Assembly (NCBI GenBank): GCA_016302185.1
Contig: JAEDOC010000004.1
Span: forward strand, 1-36,586
DNA: 36,586 nucleotides
Source: Clostridium sp.
Lineage (GTDB): Bacteria; Bacillota; Clostridia; Lachnospirales; Lachnospiraceae
Direction: 5' to 3'
How positions within the stretch are numbered: the stretch's first letter is position 1; each line of letters begins with the position of its first letter. A model generated the notes under the pieces. It did not search any database. It saw nothing but the letters and a program-made list of their open reading frames with translations, and was not told the origin of the DNA. Below are positions 15,059 to 24,265 of this stretch, piece by piece. The position numbers were made by a program, and so were the translations under genes.

Positions 15059-15998
15059 GTTTCAACACCGCCTTTTCTTCTTCTGCCTCTGTCAGCTGCA
15101 TAAATACAGACTCCAGACTGCCCTTTTCCCGCATAAAGCCGCTGACCATCACGCCTGCGTCTATCAGCTGTCCCAGGAGTCTGGCCTCCTCCTGCCGATC
15201 CCCCAGAAAGCCCAGTTTAATCTCCTCTTCCTTCACGGAGATCGTCTGTACTCCCGGATGACATTTCAGGATCTCAAGTGCTTTTTCCTTGTTCTGGAAG
15301 ACGGAGATCAGCAATGGATTGGAGGAATTGACTCTCTCAAAAATCTGTTCCATGCTGCCGTGAAGCACCATGCGTCCCTGCTCAATAATTCCGATATCGC
15401 TGCACAGCTCCGATAATTCGGAAAGAATATGGGAGCTGACAATCAGTGTCTTTCCCTGTTCATGAAGCTCCCGCAGGGTGGCCGCAAACTCCACCCGCGT
15501 TCTGGGATCCAAACCGGAAGACGGCTCATCCAGAATCAGAAGCTGCGGATCATGGATCAGAGCCCTGGCCAGACAGAGCCTCTGCTTCATGCCCCGGGAC
15601 AGTCCGTCCACAAAGAAATCTGCCTTTTCCTCCAGCTTTACCTGTTCCAGCAAAAGTCCGCACCGCTTTCTGGCCTTTAAACCGGTGATACCGTAGCAGG
15701 ACGCAAAAAATTCCATATATTCTGAAACCTTCAGGTTATCATACACACCGAAGAAATCCGGCACGTAGCCAATCTTCGCCTTCAGGGCCCGACTGTCTCT
15801 CACTGCATCTATACCGTCAATCCGGATCTCTCCGCTGTCAGGTGCTAACAGCCCCGCAACAATCTTAAGTGTGGTTGTTTTTCCGGCGCCGTTGGGACCG
15901 ACGAATCCGAACAGCTCTCCCTTTTTGATTTCCAGATTTAATCCGTCCAGAGCCTGGAAATTACCGTATCTCTTTTTCAAATTTTTAATTTCCAGCAT
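15036..15998 (-). CDS. ABC transporter ATP-binding protein (CcmA/NatA type)
   Basis: 320 residues. Walker A GPNGAGKTT (about 36-44), Q-loop region, signature LSRGMKQRL, Walker B LLILDEPSSGLDP and the H-loop SSHILSEL are all present. A C-terminal domain of about 100 residues, found in this ABC-2 exporter subfamily, follows. The ATG at 15998 is chosen because GGGAGG lies 7 bases upstream; it overlaps the TAA of the upstream gene in TAATG. It energises the adjacent permease. The cluster with a two-component system suggests induction by an envelope signal. Confidence 0.93.
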   Translation of the reverse strand: MLEIKNLKKRYGNFQALDGLNLEIKKGELFGFVGPNGAGKTTTLKIVAGLLAPDSGEIRIDGIDAVRDSRALKAKIGYVPDFFGVYDNLKVSEYMEFFASCYGITGLKARKRCGLLLEQVKLEEKADFFVDGLSRGMKQRLCLARALIHDPQLLILDEPSSGLDPRTRVEFAATLRELHEQGKTLIVSSHILSELSELCSDIGIIEQGRMVLHGSMEQIFERVNSSNPLLISVFQNKEKALEILKCHPGVQTISVKEEEIKLGFLGDRQEEARLLGQLIDAGVMVSGFMREKGSLESVFMQLTEAEEEKAVLKHEMESGI

Positions 15999-18466
15999 TA
16001 CTTTTCCTCCCCAACCGCATAAATCATCGGAAGACAGGATTCCCATCCGTACTCTCCATTGCTTTCACTGACATATTTCACCGTCAACGTATTCGAGGGG
16101 GATAAATAGGGTTCCAGTTCTATGGCCGTAAAACTCTCTTTCAGCTCCACCCGGTCGTTACGCCCCGTATCATAATTGTAAAAATACATTTCTCCTGAAA
16201 ATGGCACCAGGTACGGATACTCCGGATCGAAAAATTCCGGGGAGACCGTTTCAAAGCACAGCCGCCGTATCTTCAAATCACTTCCCAGAGAATATTCAAC
16301 CGTTACCGGCTCCGCCGGCTCTCCGGTATACATCGTGTTATATTCCGCATAGTAGTTGCCGGAAATCACATTCGGCTCCTGCTCCAGCGCCTGGCGGCAG
16401 ACCAGACCGTTTTTCTCCTGGTCGAGAGGCAGCTCCGAGGTAATCATCCGCAGACCTTCCGTATCATGGCCATCCTCCGCCATGAAAGCTCCTTCTTTTC
16501 CGGTACTGGCGAAGGCAACCAGTCTTGCTCCGGAAAAATAGGTGTTTAAATTGGCGTCCATATAAAAGCTCAGCAGGCGGCTCCGTTCCTGTGATACCAT
16601 GTATTCTTCATCCGAAACATCCGTCTTTTCATACTGATCAGCACCGGTAATCATCTGTGCCAGCGCATATGTATGGCTTAACGGGTAGTTAAACACCGGA
16701 TATTCCGAGAGAGATACCTCCTGTCCCGGCGCAATATCTCCCAGAAGAATCGCCTTGCCATAGAGAATCAATGCAGCATCCTCCAGCGGCTCTTCAAAAT
16801 GATTTACCACCGTTCCGCTGATGGTACCGCCGAACATCCTCATCTCCCCGCCGATTTCCATCTGCCCGTTCCGTTCCAGCTGTCTGGACAACGTAAACAG
16901 CTTCGGTGTAAACGCCACCGTGTCTCTTACCCGAATCTCCGTCCGATCCGGCAGCATTCCGATACTGGTTTTATAATTTTCCTCCCCGGTAAATCTAGGA
17001 GCTGTTACTGATTCATAAAAATAGCTCTTGGTTACCGGACGAACCGTGTACTCCGGCCGCAGCTTCACCGTATACGGTTTATTATACGGGCTTCGGATAT
17101 TCACATACGTTTCTTCCTCTACTTGCTCTCCGGTAGTATCCAGAATCGTTGCATACGTCACAAAAGGCGCGCGGAAACGGGTTCCGATTCCCATCACATA
17201 GATAATTCCGGTAAACAGAACTGCGCAGGCCGCCACCGCTGCCATGTAATAGCAATGAATCTTCCTCTTCTTTAAACAAAAGTAAAGTGCCGGTCCGATC
17301 AGCAGAAGATAGATAATAATTACTACCGTATACAGAGCTACATTGGGCAGTCTTCCTGCATCTCCCGTATTTACCAGACCCTGAATTGCAAAATAAAGAC
17401 TGGAAAAACCATAGTATTCCATCTGGGAAAGCTCATTGATCTTCGTTTCCCCCAGCGTCTTCGTCAGGAATTTTTCCAGAAAAGCCGGTCGTTTCTCGCA
17501 AAAATCTCCAATCTCTCCCAGGGAAAAAGCTGCCGCCACAATCCGTCCGCGCTTCAGTCGTGTAAAGGAGAGCAGCGGGAAACCCTCACCCGGAATCAAA
17601 GTTCTTCCATTTTTTAAGTTGATATCCGCACAGACCAGAGGCAACACCGAATCCTGCGGTGCATTCTCGGCATACTCCATGCCCATATTGACTTCCGTTT
17701 TTTGGGGCTCCGTATAGGGAGGTTCCAGAATCTCCCCTGCAAAAAAGCCCATGGCTTCGCGGTATCTTCTTCCGCCTCCCAGCAATAAGGTTCCACCTCT
17801 GTCCACCCAGAGATAAAGGGCATCCTGCTGCACCTGCGACAGCTGATTCAAATCATAATCAGAAATCACTACCAGATCCAGTTGATCATATCCCAGTACA
17901 TCCTCCGGGGCATTCCCCTGATCCAGAGAGATCATTGTGGTTTTGACAGAACCGTAATGCATCCCCACCCCATCCAGATACGCAAGACTCTCCGGTTCAT
18001 CGCTGAACACGCCTACAAAGCATTCTGATACATCCCGGCTGATGGAAAGCTTCAGACGCTTTCTTATCAATTCCCGCCCGGATTCCTCACAGACACTGAC
18101 ATACATCTGGTCTGTTTTTACCCCCAGCGGAATATAACAGACCTTCTCTGTCTTCCCCTGCCCCTTGAGAACAATCGGATACTCATAACGGTATACCTCC
18201 AGACTGGATTCTGTCGTCAGAATCTTAAGCGTACCGGAGAAATCCGTGTCGTCCTGATGGTTCAAAAGAACCGTTACCTTTACGTAACGGTCTCCCTTCG
18301 CCGTATCATTAAACCCATAGGAAACATTCATCTCCAGTGCTCCGCTCTGTCCTGCCGGTGAAGCTGCTTCCGCCCTCTCCTGCATACACAGTACGGCACA
18401 CATCAAACAAAATACGAAAATCAGGAAACAGATAAACTGTTTTCCTCTCTTGACAAATTGTCTCAT
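15998..18466 (-). CDS. Large membrane-anchored extracellular protein of an ABC export operon, function unknown
   Basis: 822 residues. A signal peptide (to about residue 35, ending near ERAEA) leads into an extracellular region. This includes a stretch resembling the class I glutamine-amidotransferase-like fold of some membrane proteins (DLVVISDYDLNQL through WVDRGGTLLLGGGRRY), without an obvious catalytic triad. Two membrane helices lie near 380-435 (VVIIIYLLLIGPALYFCL and AACAVLFTGIIYVMG), followed by about 390 more residues outside. The ATG at 18466 has AGGAG 7 bases upstream, better than the ATG at 18481 that lies in front of that site. It overlaps the ATPase gene by one base, so it is probably a partner or sensor of the transporter. 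Confidence 0.75.
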   Translation of the reverse strand: MRQFVKRGKQFICFLIFVFCLMCAVLCMQERAEAASPAGQSGALEMNVSYGFNDTAKGDRYVKVTVLLNHQDDTDFSGTLKILTTESSLEVYRYEYPIVLKGQGKTEKVCYIPLGVKTDQMYVSVCEESGRELIRKRLKLSISRDVSECFVGVFSDEPESLAYLDGVGMHYGSVKTTMISLDQGNAPEDVLGYDQLDLVVISDYDLNQLSQVQQDALYLWVDRGGTLLLGGGRRYREAMGFFAGEILEPPYTEPQKTEVNMGMEYAENAPQDSVLPLVCADINLKNGRTLIPGEGFPLLSFTRLKRGRIVAAAFSLGEIGDFCEKRPAFLEKFLTKTLGETKINELSQMEYYGFSSLYFAIQGLVNTGDAGRLPNVALYTVVIIIYLLLIGPALYFCLKKRKIHCYYMAAVAACAVLFTGIIYVMGIGTRFRAPFVTYATILDTTGEQVEEETYVNIRSPYNKPYTVKLRPEYTVRPVTKSYFYESVTAPRFTGEENYKTSIGMLPDRTEIRVRDTVAFTPKLFTLSRQLERNGQMEIGGEMRMFGGTISGTVVNHFEEPLEDAALILYGKAILLGDIAPGQEVSLSEYPVFNYPLSHTYALAQMITGADQYEKTDVSDEEYMVSQERSRLLSFYMDANLNTYFSGARLVAFASTGKEGAFMAEDGHDTEGLRMITSELPLDQEKNGLVCRQALEQEPNVISGNYYAEYNTMYTGEPAEPVTVEYSLGSDLKIRRLCFETVSPEFFDPEYPYLVPFSGEMYFYNYDTGRNDRVELKESFTAIELEPYLSPSNTLTVKYVSESNGEYGWESCLPMIYAVGEEK

Positions 18467-18517
18467 AATCCTGCTCCTCATATGAAGTAATCCTAAGTAA
18501 TACTTCGCAGTTCCGCG

Positions 18518-19657
18518 CTATTCCGGCGTATCGAAATTCTCTTTATTGATATCAAAATCCGTCTTCAGCTTCACGGTAAATACGGTACCGTTCAAATCAC
18601 TGGCCACGGAGATAGTGCCCCCATGCATATCTACGATATTTTTAACAATAGCAAGTCCTAAGCCGGTTCCTCCGGTGTTGGTGGAACGGGACTGCTCTAC
18701 ACGGTAGAACTTATTGAAAATCAGCGGCAGTTCCTCTTCCGGAATCACATAACCATAATTGGTCACAGAGATGGCCACCACCTGGCCGGAGGCATGGATA
18801 TCCACCAGAACCCGTTTCCCGTCAGCTCCGTACTTAATCGCATTATTAATCAGATTGTCAAACAGGCGGGCCAGCAGATTGCCGTCTGCGTTGATTACCA
18901 TGGCCGGCACATTGCTTTTTAACTCATAAGACAGGTTCTTATTCTTGAAGCTGGGATAGAATTCCTCCAGCAGCTGGCTGAGAAGCTTTACCACATCCAC
19001 CCTGGACACATGCATGGAAACCCGGCCATAATTCAACTTGGTAAATCCGAATAGATCCTCAATCAGCTTCTCTAACCGTTTGGACTTGGCATAAGCAATA
19101 TCTATGTACTTTTTCTGCATATCCCGGGGGATCTCCACCTTGCCGGAAAGCAGCTCCAGATAGCCGATGATAGAAGTCAGCGGAGTGCGCAGATCATGGG
19201 CCACATTGGTAATCAGCTCATTCTTGGTGCGCTCCGCCTCCCGCTCCTTATCCATCAGGTTCCGGATATCTCCCACCATCTTGTTTAAATTCACTGCCAT
19301 AGCAGAGAACTCATCATCCCCGTCCACCTCCACTGTGGTATTCAGATCCCCCTCGGAGATGTTCTGAATCGCGGCGGAAATCCTGGCGATATAGCGAAGG
19401 GACTTTTCCTGCAGCATCAGAAAGGTCACGGAGAAAATAAAAATGCCGGAGAGCACATAGAGCAGCATCATCAGAGTGTCCAGCTCCGTCAGCTGGAGGA
19501 GAAAAGAGTCTCCGTGTCTGGTATCCCTCAGGTAGGAGGTGAACATGGAAACATTGGCGATCAGAAAGACCTCGATTAAACAGGCTATGATCGCGCTGTA
19601 AAAAATATTCAGTATCATTCTTGTACGAAACCGATTGCTCAAATCCTTATTTTTCAA
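18518..19657 (-). CDS. Sensor histidine kinase (VanS-like)
   Basis: 379 residues. Two membrane helices (about 14-38 and 62-82) flank a short extracellular loop of some 25 residues, followed by HAMP (about 85-135). The dimerisation/phosphoacceptor site has His154 in NVAHDLRTPLTS; the ATPase domain has the N box DNLINNAIKYG (267-277) and GGTGLGLAIVKN (329-340). The G1 motif reads TNYG in place of DxGxG, a form seen in VanS-like kinases. The TTG at 19657 is the likely start; it overlaps the regulator gene by 11 bases. The tiny outer loop suggests sensing within or near the membrane, as in antibiotic or envelope-stress sensors. Confidence 0.92.
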   Translation of the reverse strand: MKNKDLSNRFRTRMILNIFYSAIIACLIEVFLIANVSMFTSYLRDTRHGDSFLLQLTELDTLMMLLYVLSGIFIFSVTFLMLQEKSLRYIARISAAIQNISEGDLNTTVEVDGDDEFSAMAVNLNKMVGDIRNLMDKEREAERTKNELITNVAHDLRTPLTSIIGYLELLSGKVEIPRDMQKKYIDIAYAKSKRLEKLIEDLFGFTKLNYGRVSMHVSRVDVVKLLSQLLEEFYPSFKNKNLSYELKSNVPAMVINADGNLLARLFDNLINNAIKYGADGKRVLVDIHASGQVVAISVTNYGYVIPEEELPLIFNKFYRVEQSRSTNTGGTGLGLAIVKNIVDMHGGTISVASDLNGTVFTVKLKTDFDINKENFDTPE

Positions 19658-20351
19658 TTTTGTATCCTACCCCCCAGACAGTGGTAATGATCTTATTCTG
19701 TCTGGTATCCTCTTTCATCTTGCCGCGCAGTCTCCGAATATGTACCATAACGGTGTTATTGGCCTCATAGACCTTCTCATTCCACACCTTCTCAAAAATC
19801 TCATCCGTGCTGAATACCCGTCCCGGGTTCGAAGCCAGAAGATAGAGAATGTCAAATTCAATGGGGGTCAGCTTGATCTCTTCTCCGTAAACCGTCACCT
19901 TGTGATTATCTTTGTTGATGACCAGGCCCTTAATGGAAATCTCATTTCCCACAGAGGCCGCCGCATTACTCTGCGGGTTCAGCTGTGTATACCGGCGCAG
20001 CTGGGATTTCACCCGGGCCGTCAGCTCCAGCGGATTGAACGGCTTCACCACATAGTCATCCGCTCCGGTCCCCAGTCCCAGAATCTTATCCAGATCCGTG
20101 GAGCGGGCGCTGAGCATGATAATCGGAATATTATTGGTTTCCCGAATCTTCCGGCACATCTCCAGGCCATCCATACCCGGCATCATGATATCCAGAAGTA
20201 CCAGCTGAATACTCTCCTTCTCCAGAATCTCCAGCCCCTGGGCCGCATTCTCCGCTTTAAACACTTTATATCCGTCACTGACCAGATAGATTTCCACCAG
20301 ATCCGCAATTTCCTTCTCATCATCCACAACCAGAATATTGATATCAGGCAT
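19647..20351 (-). CDS. OmpR/PhoB-family response regulator (VanR-like)
   Basis: 234 residues. The receiver domain has the acidic pair in VVDDE, the phosphoacceptor Asp54 in LLDIMMPGMDG and the conserved Lys in YVVKPFNPLE. A winged-helix DNA-binding domain follows (KLTPIEFDILYLLASNPGRVFSTDEIFEKVW through TVWGVGYKIEK). The ATG at 20351 has GGGAGG 8 bases upstream; longer in-frame starts only read through the leader. It is first in the operon with the kinase, the ABC exporter genes and nfo, all minus strand with overlaps or gaps up to 51 bases, so it probably controls that operon. Confidence 0.93.
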   Translation of the reverse strand: MPDINILVVDDEKEIADLVEIYLVSDGYKVFKAENAAQGLEILEKESIQLVLLDIMMPGMDGLEMCRKIRETNNIPIIMLSARSTDLDKILGLGTGADDYVVKPFNPLELTARVKSQLRRYTQLNPQSNAAASVGNEISIKGLVINKDNHKVTVYGEEIKLTPIEFDILYLLASNPGRVFSTDEIFEKVWNEKVYEANNTVMVHIRRLRGKMKEDTRQNKIITTVWGVGYKIEK

Positions 20352-20427
20352 AGAAAAATCCTCCCTCATTCGTAAACTTATGTGATACCTGCCGGTTTCG
20401 TTCCACACTCCGGCACTATCCAGCTTT

Positions 20428-20436
20428 AGTTTACCA
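20428..20436 (-). promoter_or_regulatory. Extended -10 promoter of the regulator-kinase-ABC operon
   Basis: On the minus strand, TGG followed by TAAACT (-10 at 20428-20433) forms an extended -10. No good -35 lies upstream, as is common for activator-dependent promoters. The leader is about 70 bases. Confidence 0.45.
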
Positions 20437-20517
20437 TAAGGAAGGATTTTATGCTTTAAAATTATCTTACATTTTTGGAGAAAAAAGGCTTTCCTCCGCC
20501 CAATAAGCATCCGGAAA

Positions 20518-22695
20518 CTACTGTTCCTGCTCCATCGGAATAAATACCCTGCTTTCTCTTGGATCCGCCGCTTTGCGAATCTGTTTTGCCGCCTGCACGG
20601 CCTCCAGAGCAAACTGCTCCTGAGCGCAGACCGGCGCTTTCCCGCGGCGATCTTTCTTTACATACGTTCCGTCCGGCTGCAGATACTGTGCCTTCACATT
20701 ATCCTCCAGCTGAACCTCCAGAATATGCATCAGACGCTTCTTCAGCTGCTCATCCTCCACCGGGAAGAGAATCTCCACCCGGCGATCCAGATTTCGCGGC
20801 ATCCAGTCGGCACTTCCCATGAAAAGTCTGGGATCCCCGTCATTCTCAAAATAGAAGATACGGCTGTGCTCCAGGAACTGTCCCACAATAGAGCAAACTG
20901 TAATATTTTCACTTAGTCCCGCTACTCCGGCCTTCAGGCAGCAGATCCCCCGTATAATCAAATGAATCTCTACGCCGGCGCAGGATGCCTCATAAAGGTT
21001 GGCAATGATCTCCTTATCACAGAGAGAATTCATCTTGGCGATGATTTTTGCCGGCTTTCCGTTCTTTGCATTTCTTGTCTCCCGCTGAATCAGGCGCAGG
21101 AACCGCCCTCTCAGCCACAGCGGTGCCAGGGAAAGCTTATTCCAGGCCAACGGCTCCGAATAACCGGACAGCATATTAAAGACCGCCGTCGCATCCTCAC
21201 CTATCTGCGGATCACAGGTCAGAAGACCACAGTCCGTATACAGCTTGGCCGTCGAATCATTATAGTTACCGGTGCCCAGGTGGACATAACGGCGAATGCC
21301 GTCCTCCTCCTTACGGACCACCAGCGTAATCTTGCTGTGAGTTTTTAGACCCAGAAGGCCATAGATCACATGACAACCGGCTTTCTCCAGCATCTTCGCC
21401 CAGAGAATGTTATTCTCCTCATCAAAACGGGCCTTCAGTTCCACCAGCACGGATACCTGCTTGCCGTTATCCGCCGCCTCAGCTAAGGCTGCAATAATCG
21501 GAGAATTGCCGCTGACGCGGTACAGGGTCTGCTTAATGGCCAGCACTTCCGGATCCTTGGCTGCCTTCCGGATAAAATCCACCACCGGCTCAAAGGTCTC
21601 GAATGGATGGAACAAAAAGATATCCTTTTTCCGGATATTAGTAAAAATATCATCCTCATTCATCAGGGCAGGAACCGGCTGCGGAATATGCTTCGGTGTC
21701 TTCAGCGAATCAAAGCCGTCCAGGCCATAAACCTTCATCAATACCGTCAGATCCAACGGCCCGTTGATCTCGTAGATCGCCTCCCAGGAAACCTCCAGCT
21801 CTTTTTTCAGAATCTTGATGAGGCGCTTATCTGCTTTCTCTTCAATATCCAGACGGATTACTTCTCCCCACTGGCGCTTCTTTAATTTCTTCTCGATCTC
21901 CTTTAACAGATCCTCCGCCTCATCCTCATCAAAGCTTAAATCCGCATTCCGCATAATGCGGAAGGGATGGCTGGTAATGATATCATAATTTAAAAACAGC
22001 TTATCAATATTTCTTTCAATGATCTCTTCCAGATAAATAATTCTGGTTGCGGCAGCTGTCTCATCTTCATTCTCCCGCTCCACAGCTTCTCCGGAAAGCG
22101 ACGGAATCTCCACCACCCGCGGCAGGACACTGGGCACCTGCACCATGGCAAACTCCAGATCTCCGTCTCCTTTTTTCTTCTTCACCAATGCCGCAATATT
22201 TAGGGATTTATTCCGAATCAGCGGGAACGGACGGGAGGAATCCACAGCCATCGGTGTCAGCACCGGATATACCGAGGTCATGAAATAATCGTCCACATAA
22301 GCTGCCTCTTCCGGTGTCAGATCTTCGTGGCGGGTAATAATCCGCAGGCCGTTCTGCTTTAAGAGCGGAAGCAGCATCCGGTTATAGGTCTTATACTGAT
22401 CTTCCACCAGAGCGTGGGTCTTCTCCCCAATGGCCTGAAGCTGTCCGGAAACCGTCATTCCAGCGATATCCGGCTTCTTGTAGCCGGCATGAATCATATC
22501 TTTTAAGGATGCCACCCGAACCATGAAAAACTCATCCAGGTTGGAGGCAGTAATGCTTAAAAACTTCAGCCGGTCAAACAGAGGAGTCGTCTTATCTCTG
22601 GCCTCGCCCAACACACGGTAGTTAAATTCCAGCCAGCTCAATTCACGGTTCACATAATTATCCGGATCCCCAAATCTGGAAAGCGCGTCTGCCAT
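20518..22695 (-). CDS. ppk: Polyphosphate kinase PPK1
   Basis: Reversibly transfers the gamma phosphate of ATP to growing polyphosphate. 725 residues, normal for PPK1. The N-terminal domain starts with NRELSWLEFNYRVLGEA, which is characteristic; the head domain follows. The two phospholipase-D-like catalytic domains carry VLVELKARFDEENNI, the autophosphorylated His in KTHSKITLVVR and the second His in LEHSRIFYFEN. A C-terminal tail of about 30 residues after KKDRRG is poorly conserved. The Ppx/GppA-like gene lies directly upstream, with only 3 bases between. Confidence 0.95.
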   Translation of the reverse strand: MADALSRFGDPDNYVNRELSWLEFNYRVLGEARDKTTPLFDRLKFLSITASNLDEFFMVRVASLKDMIHAGYKKPDIAGMTVSGQLQAIGEKTHALVEDQYKTYNRMLLPLLKQNGLRIITRHEDLTPEEAAYVDDYFMTSVYPVLTPMAVDSSRPFPLIRNKSLNIAALVKKKKGDGDLEFAMVQVPSVLPRVVEIPSLSGEAVERENEDETAAATRIIYLEEIIERNIDKLFLNYDIITSHPFRIMRNADLSFDEDEAEDLLKEIEKKLKKRQWGEVIRLDIEEKADKRLIKILKKELEVSWEAIYEINGPLDLTVLMKVYGLDGFDSLKTPKHIPQPVPALMNEDDIFTNIRKKDIFLFHPFETFEPVVDFIRKAAKDPEVLAIKQTLYRVSGNSPIIAALAEAADNGKQVSVLVELKARFDEENNILWAKMLEKAGCHVIYGLLGLKTHSKITLVVRKEEDGIRRYVHLGTGNYNDSTAKLYTDCGLLTCDPQIGEDATAVFNMLSGYSEPLAWNKLSLAPLWLRGRFLRLIQRETRNAKNGKPAKIIAKMNSLCDKEIIANLYEASCAGVEIHLIIRGICCLKAGVAGLSENITVCSIVGQFLEHSRIFYFENDGDPRLFMGSADWMPRNLDRRVEILFPVEDEQLKKRLMHILEVQLEDNVKAQYLQPDGTYVKKDRRGKAPVCAQEQFALEAVQAAKQIRKAADPRESRVFIPMEQEQ

Positions 22696-22698
22696 ATC

Positions 22699-24264
22699 TT
22701 ATCTCCCCCTTTTCTGCCGGAGTACCGGCCGGATTCCAAAAACCTCTTCAAAGAAATCTGCCTTCGAATCAAAGGAATACTGTTCCAGAACAATACTTCC
22801 GCTGTAATCCGTCGTAATCACCAGCTTCTCGGCACGGACAGCCATACGGCAGTCCGCCAGCTTCTGCTTATGACTGCGATCCATAGAATTCGCCAGGCGA
22901 AGAATTGCCGTCAGCTTGGCAATCAGAATTGTCAGCTCCCGCTTGGTAATCCCCTGTCCTTCATAGAGAGACAGATCCGAATCCAGCTCCACCTCATCGT
23001 AAGCATATTCCTGTAAATTGTATCGGACAATATTGGCAATGATCTCCCGTTCCAGATGAGATACACCAATCATCTCCGTAGCCATAATAATCTGATAGGA
23101 ATTCTCCGTTCCTTTAGTAATATTCACAAATTTTCCGCAATCATGAAGAATCGCTGCAATCCGAAGCAGCAGACGCTCTCTGTCGCTCATTCCGTGATAT
23201 TTCCGAGTCGAGTTAAAGATGGCTGCCGCTGCTCTCTCCACCTCAGCGGTATGGGCCGAGTTGCACTTATAACGTTTTGCCATATGACGGGCGGTAGAAA
23301 GGATATCTCCCTCAAAATCATGCCGGAACTTTACCAGATGCTTTTCCTGGGCATATTCCGCAGCAATGCCGTCACACAGGGTAATGCCCGGAGCCCACAG
23401 CTGCTGTGCTCCCGTCATCTCCAGAATCTTCTTGTACAGAATTGATCCGGGTACCAGAATCGCCGCATACTCTCTGGACAGCTCATATTCATCTTCAATC
23501 TCATCCAGAGACATAGTACAGAGATGATCGCAGAACTGCACAAATTCCCCGGCAGTAAACAGATTTCTGGTCTTCTCCTTCATCCCCCGTTTCAACATAT
23601 AATTGATGCTTTCTCCGGTGGCGATCAGTGTCCTGATCTGGCGATCCTTTAAATACATTTTCCGGAAGGTACGGAGTTCATATTCCACCATCTCTTCAAT
23701 CACCGACGGAATCATCCGGTAGTCGATTCTCCAGTGGGATGCCATCTCACTCAGACGCAATGCACCCAGAAGCAGATTCTGGGTAAATGCCAGAACCCCA
23801 TCCTCAAACATGGAGATCTGGGTGCTGCCGAACCCCACATCCATGATGGCAGCTCCGCTCTGCAGCAGCTTCGTAAATTCCGCATCCCGGGCAGCCACTG
23901 CCTTAAAACTCTTAAACCGAAGTTCTGAATTGCTGATGGTCATAACCCGAAGCCCTGTCCGGACCTGAATCTGATCCAGAACAATCTGGCTGTTCTTCGC
24001 CTCCCGCAGGGCGCTGCTGGCATAGGCGCGGTAATCCTCCACCCGATAGGTTTTCATTACCTGACTGAAATTATTCAGCACCGTACACATCTCTGTTACC
24101 AGCTCATAGCTGATTTTTCCGTCATTATATGTGTCCTTGCCCAGAACCAGAGCATGACGCAGATGATCAATCTCACGGATACCGTATTTTTCAGAAATCT
24201 CATAGATTCCCAGCTCCAGTTCAAACGAACCCACATCAATGGCGGCAAAGGTCCTGATTGCCAT
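22699..24264 (-). CDS. Ppx/GppA phosphatase with C-terminal HD domain
   Basis: 521 residues. The N-terminal actin-like ASKHA domain begins AAIDVGSFELELGIYEI and includes the second phosphate loop IMDVGFGSTQISMF; the family hydrolyses polyphosphate or pppGpp. From about residue 320 an HD-type domain follows, with HILHDCGK as the HD pair. Pairing with ppk suggests polyphosphate breakdown (exopolyphosphatase), though pppGpp hydrolysis is possible. The ATG at 24264 is set by GGAGGAGA 6 bases upstream; it starts one base after the TAA of the upstream gene (TAACATG), so translation may be coupled. Confidence 0.9.
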   Translation of the reverse strand: MAIRTFAAIDVGSFELELGIYEISEKYGIREIDHLRHALVLGKDTYNDGKISYELVTEMCTVLNNFSQVMKTYRVEDYRAYASSALREAKNSQIVLDQIQVRTGLRVMTISNSELRFKSFKAVAARDAEFTKLLQSGAAIMDVGFGSTQISMFEDGVLAFTQNLLLGALRLSEMASHWRIDYRMIPSVIEEMVEYELRTFRKMYLKDRQIRTLIATGESINYMLKRGMKEKTRNLFTAGEFVQFCDHLCTMSLDEIEDEYELSREYAAILVPGSILYKKILEMTGAQQLWAPGITLCDGIAAEYAQEKHLVKFRHDFEGDILSTARHMAKRYKCNSAHTAEVERAAAAIFNSTRKYHGMSDRERLLLRIAAILHDCGKFVNITKGTENSYQIIMATEMIGVSHLEREIIANIVRYNLQEYAYDEVELDSDLSLYEGQGITKRELTILIAKLTAILRLANSMDRSHKQKLADCRMAVRAEKLVITTDYSGSIVLEQYSFDSKADFFEEVFGIRPVLRQKRGR

Positions 24265-24265
24265 G

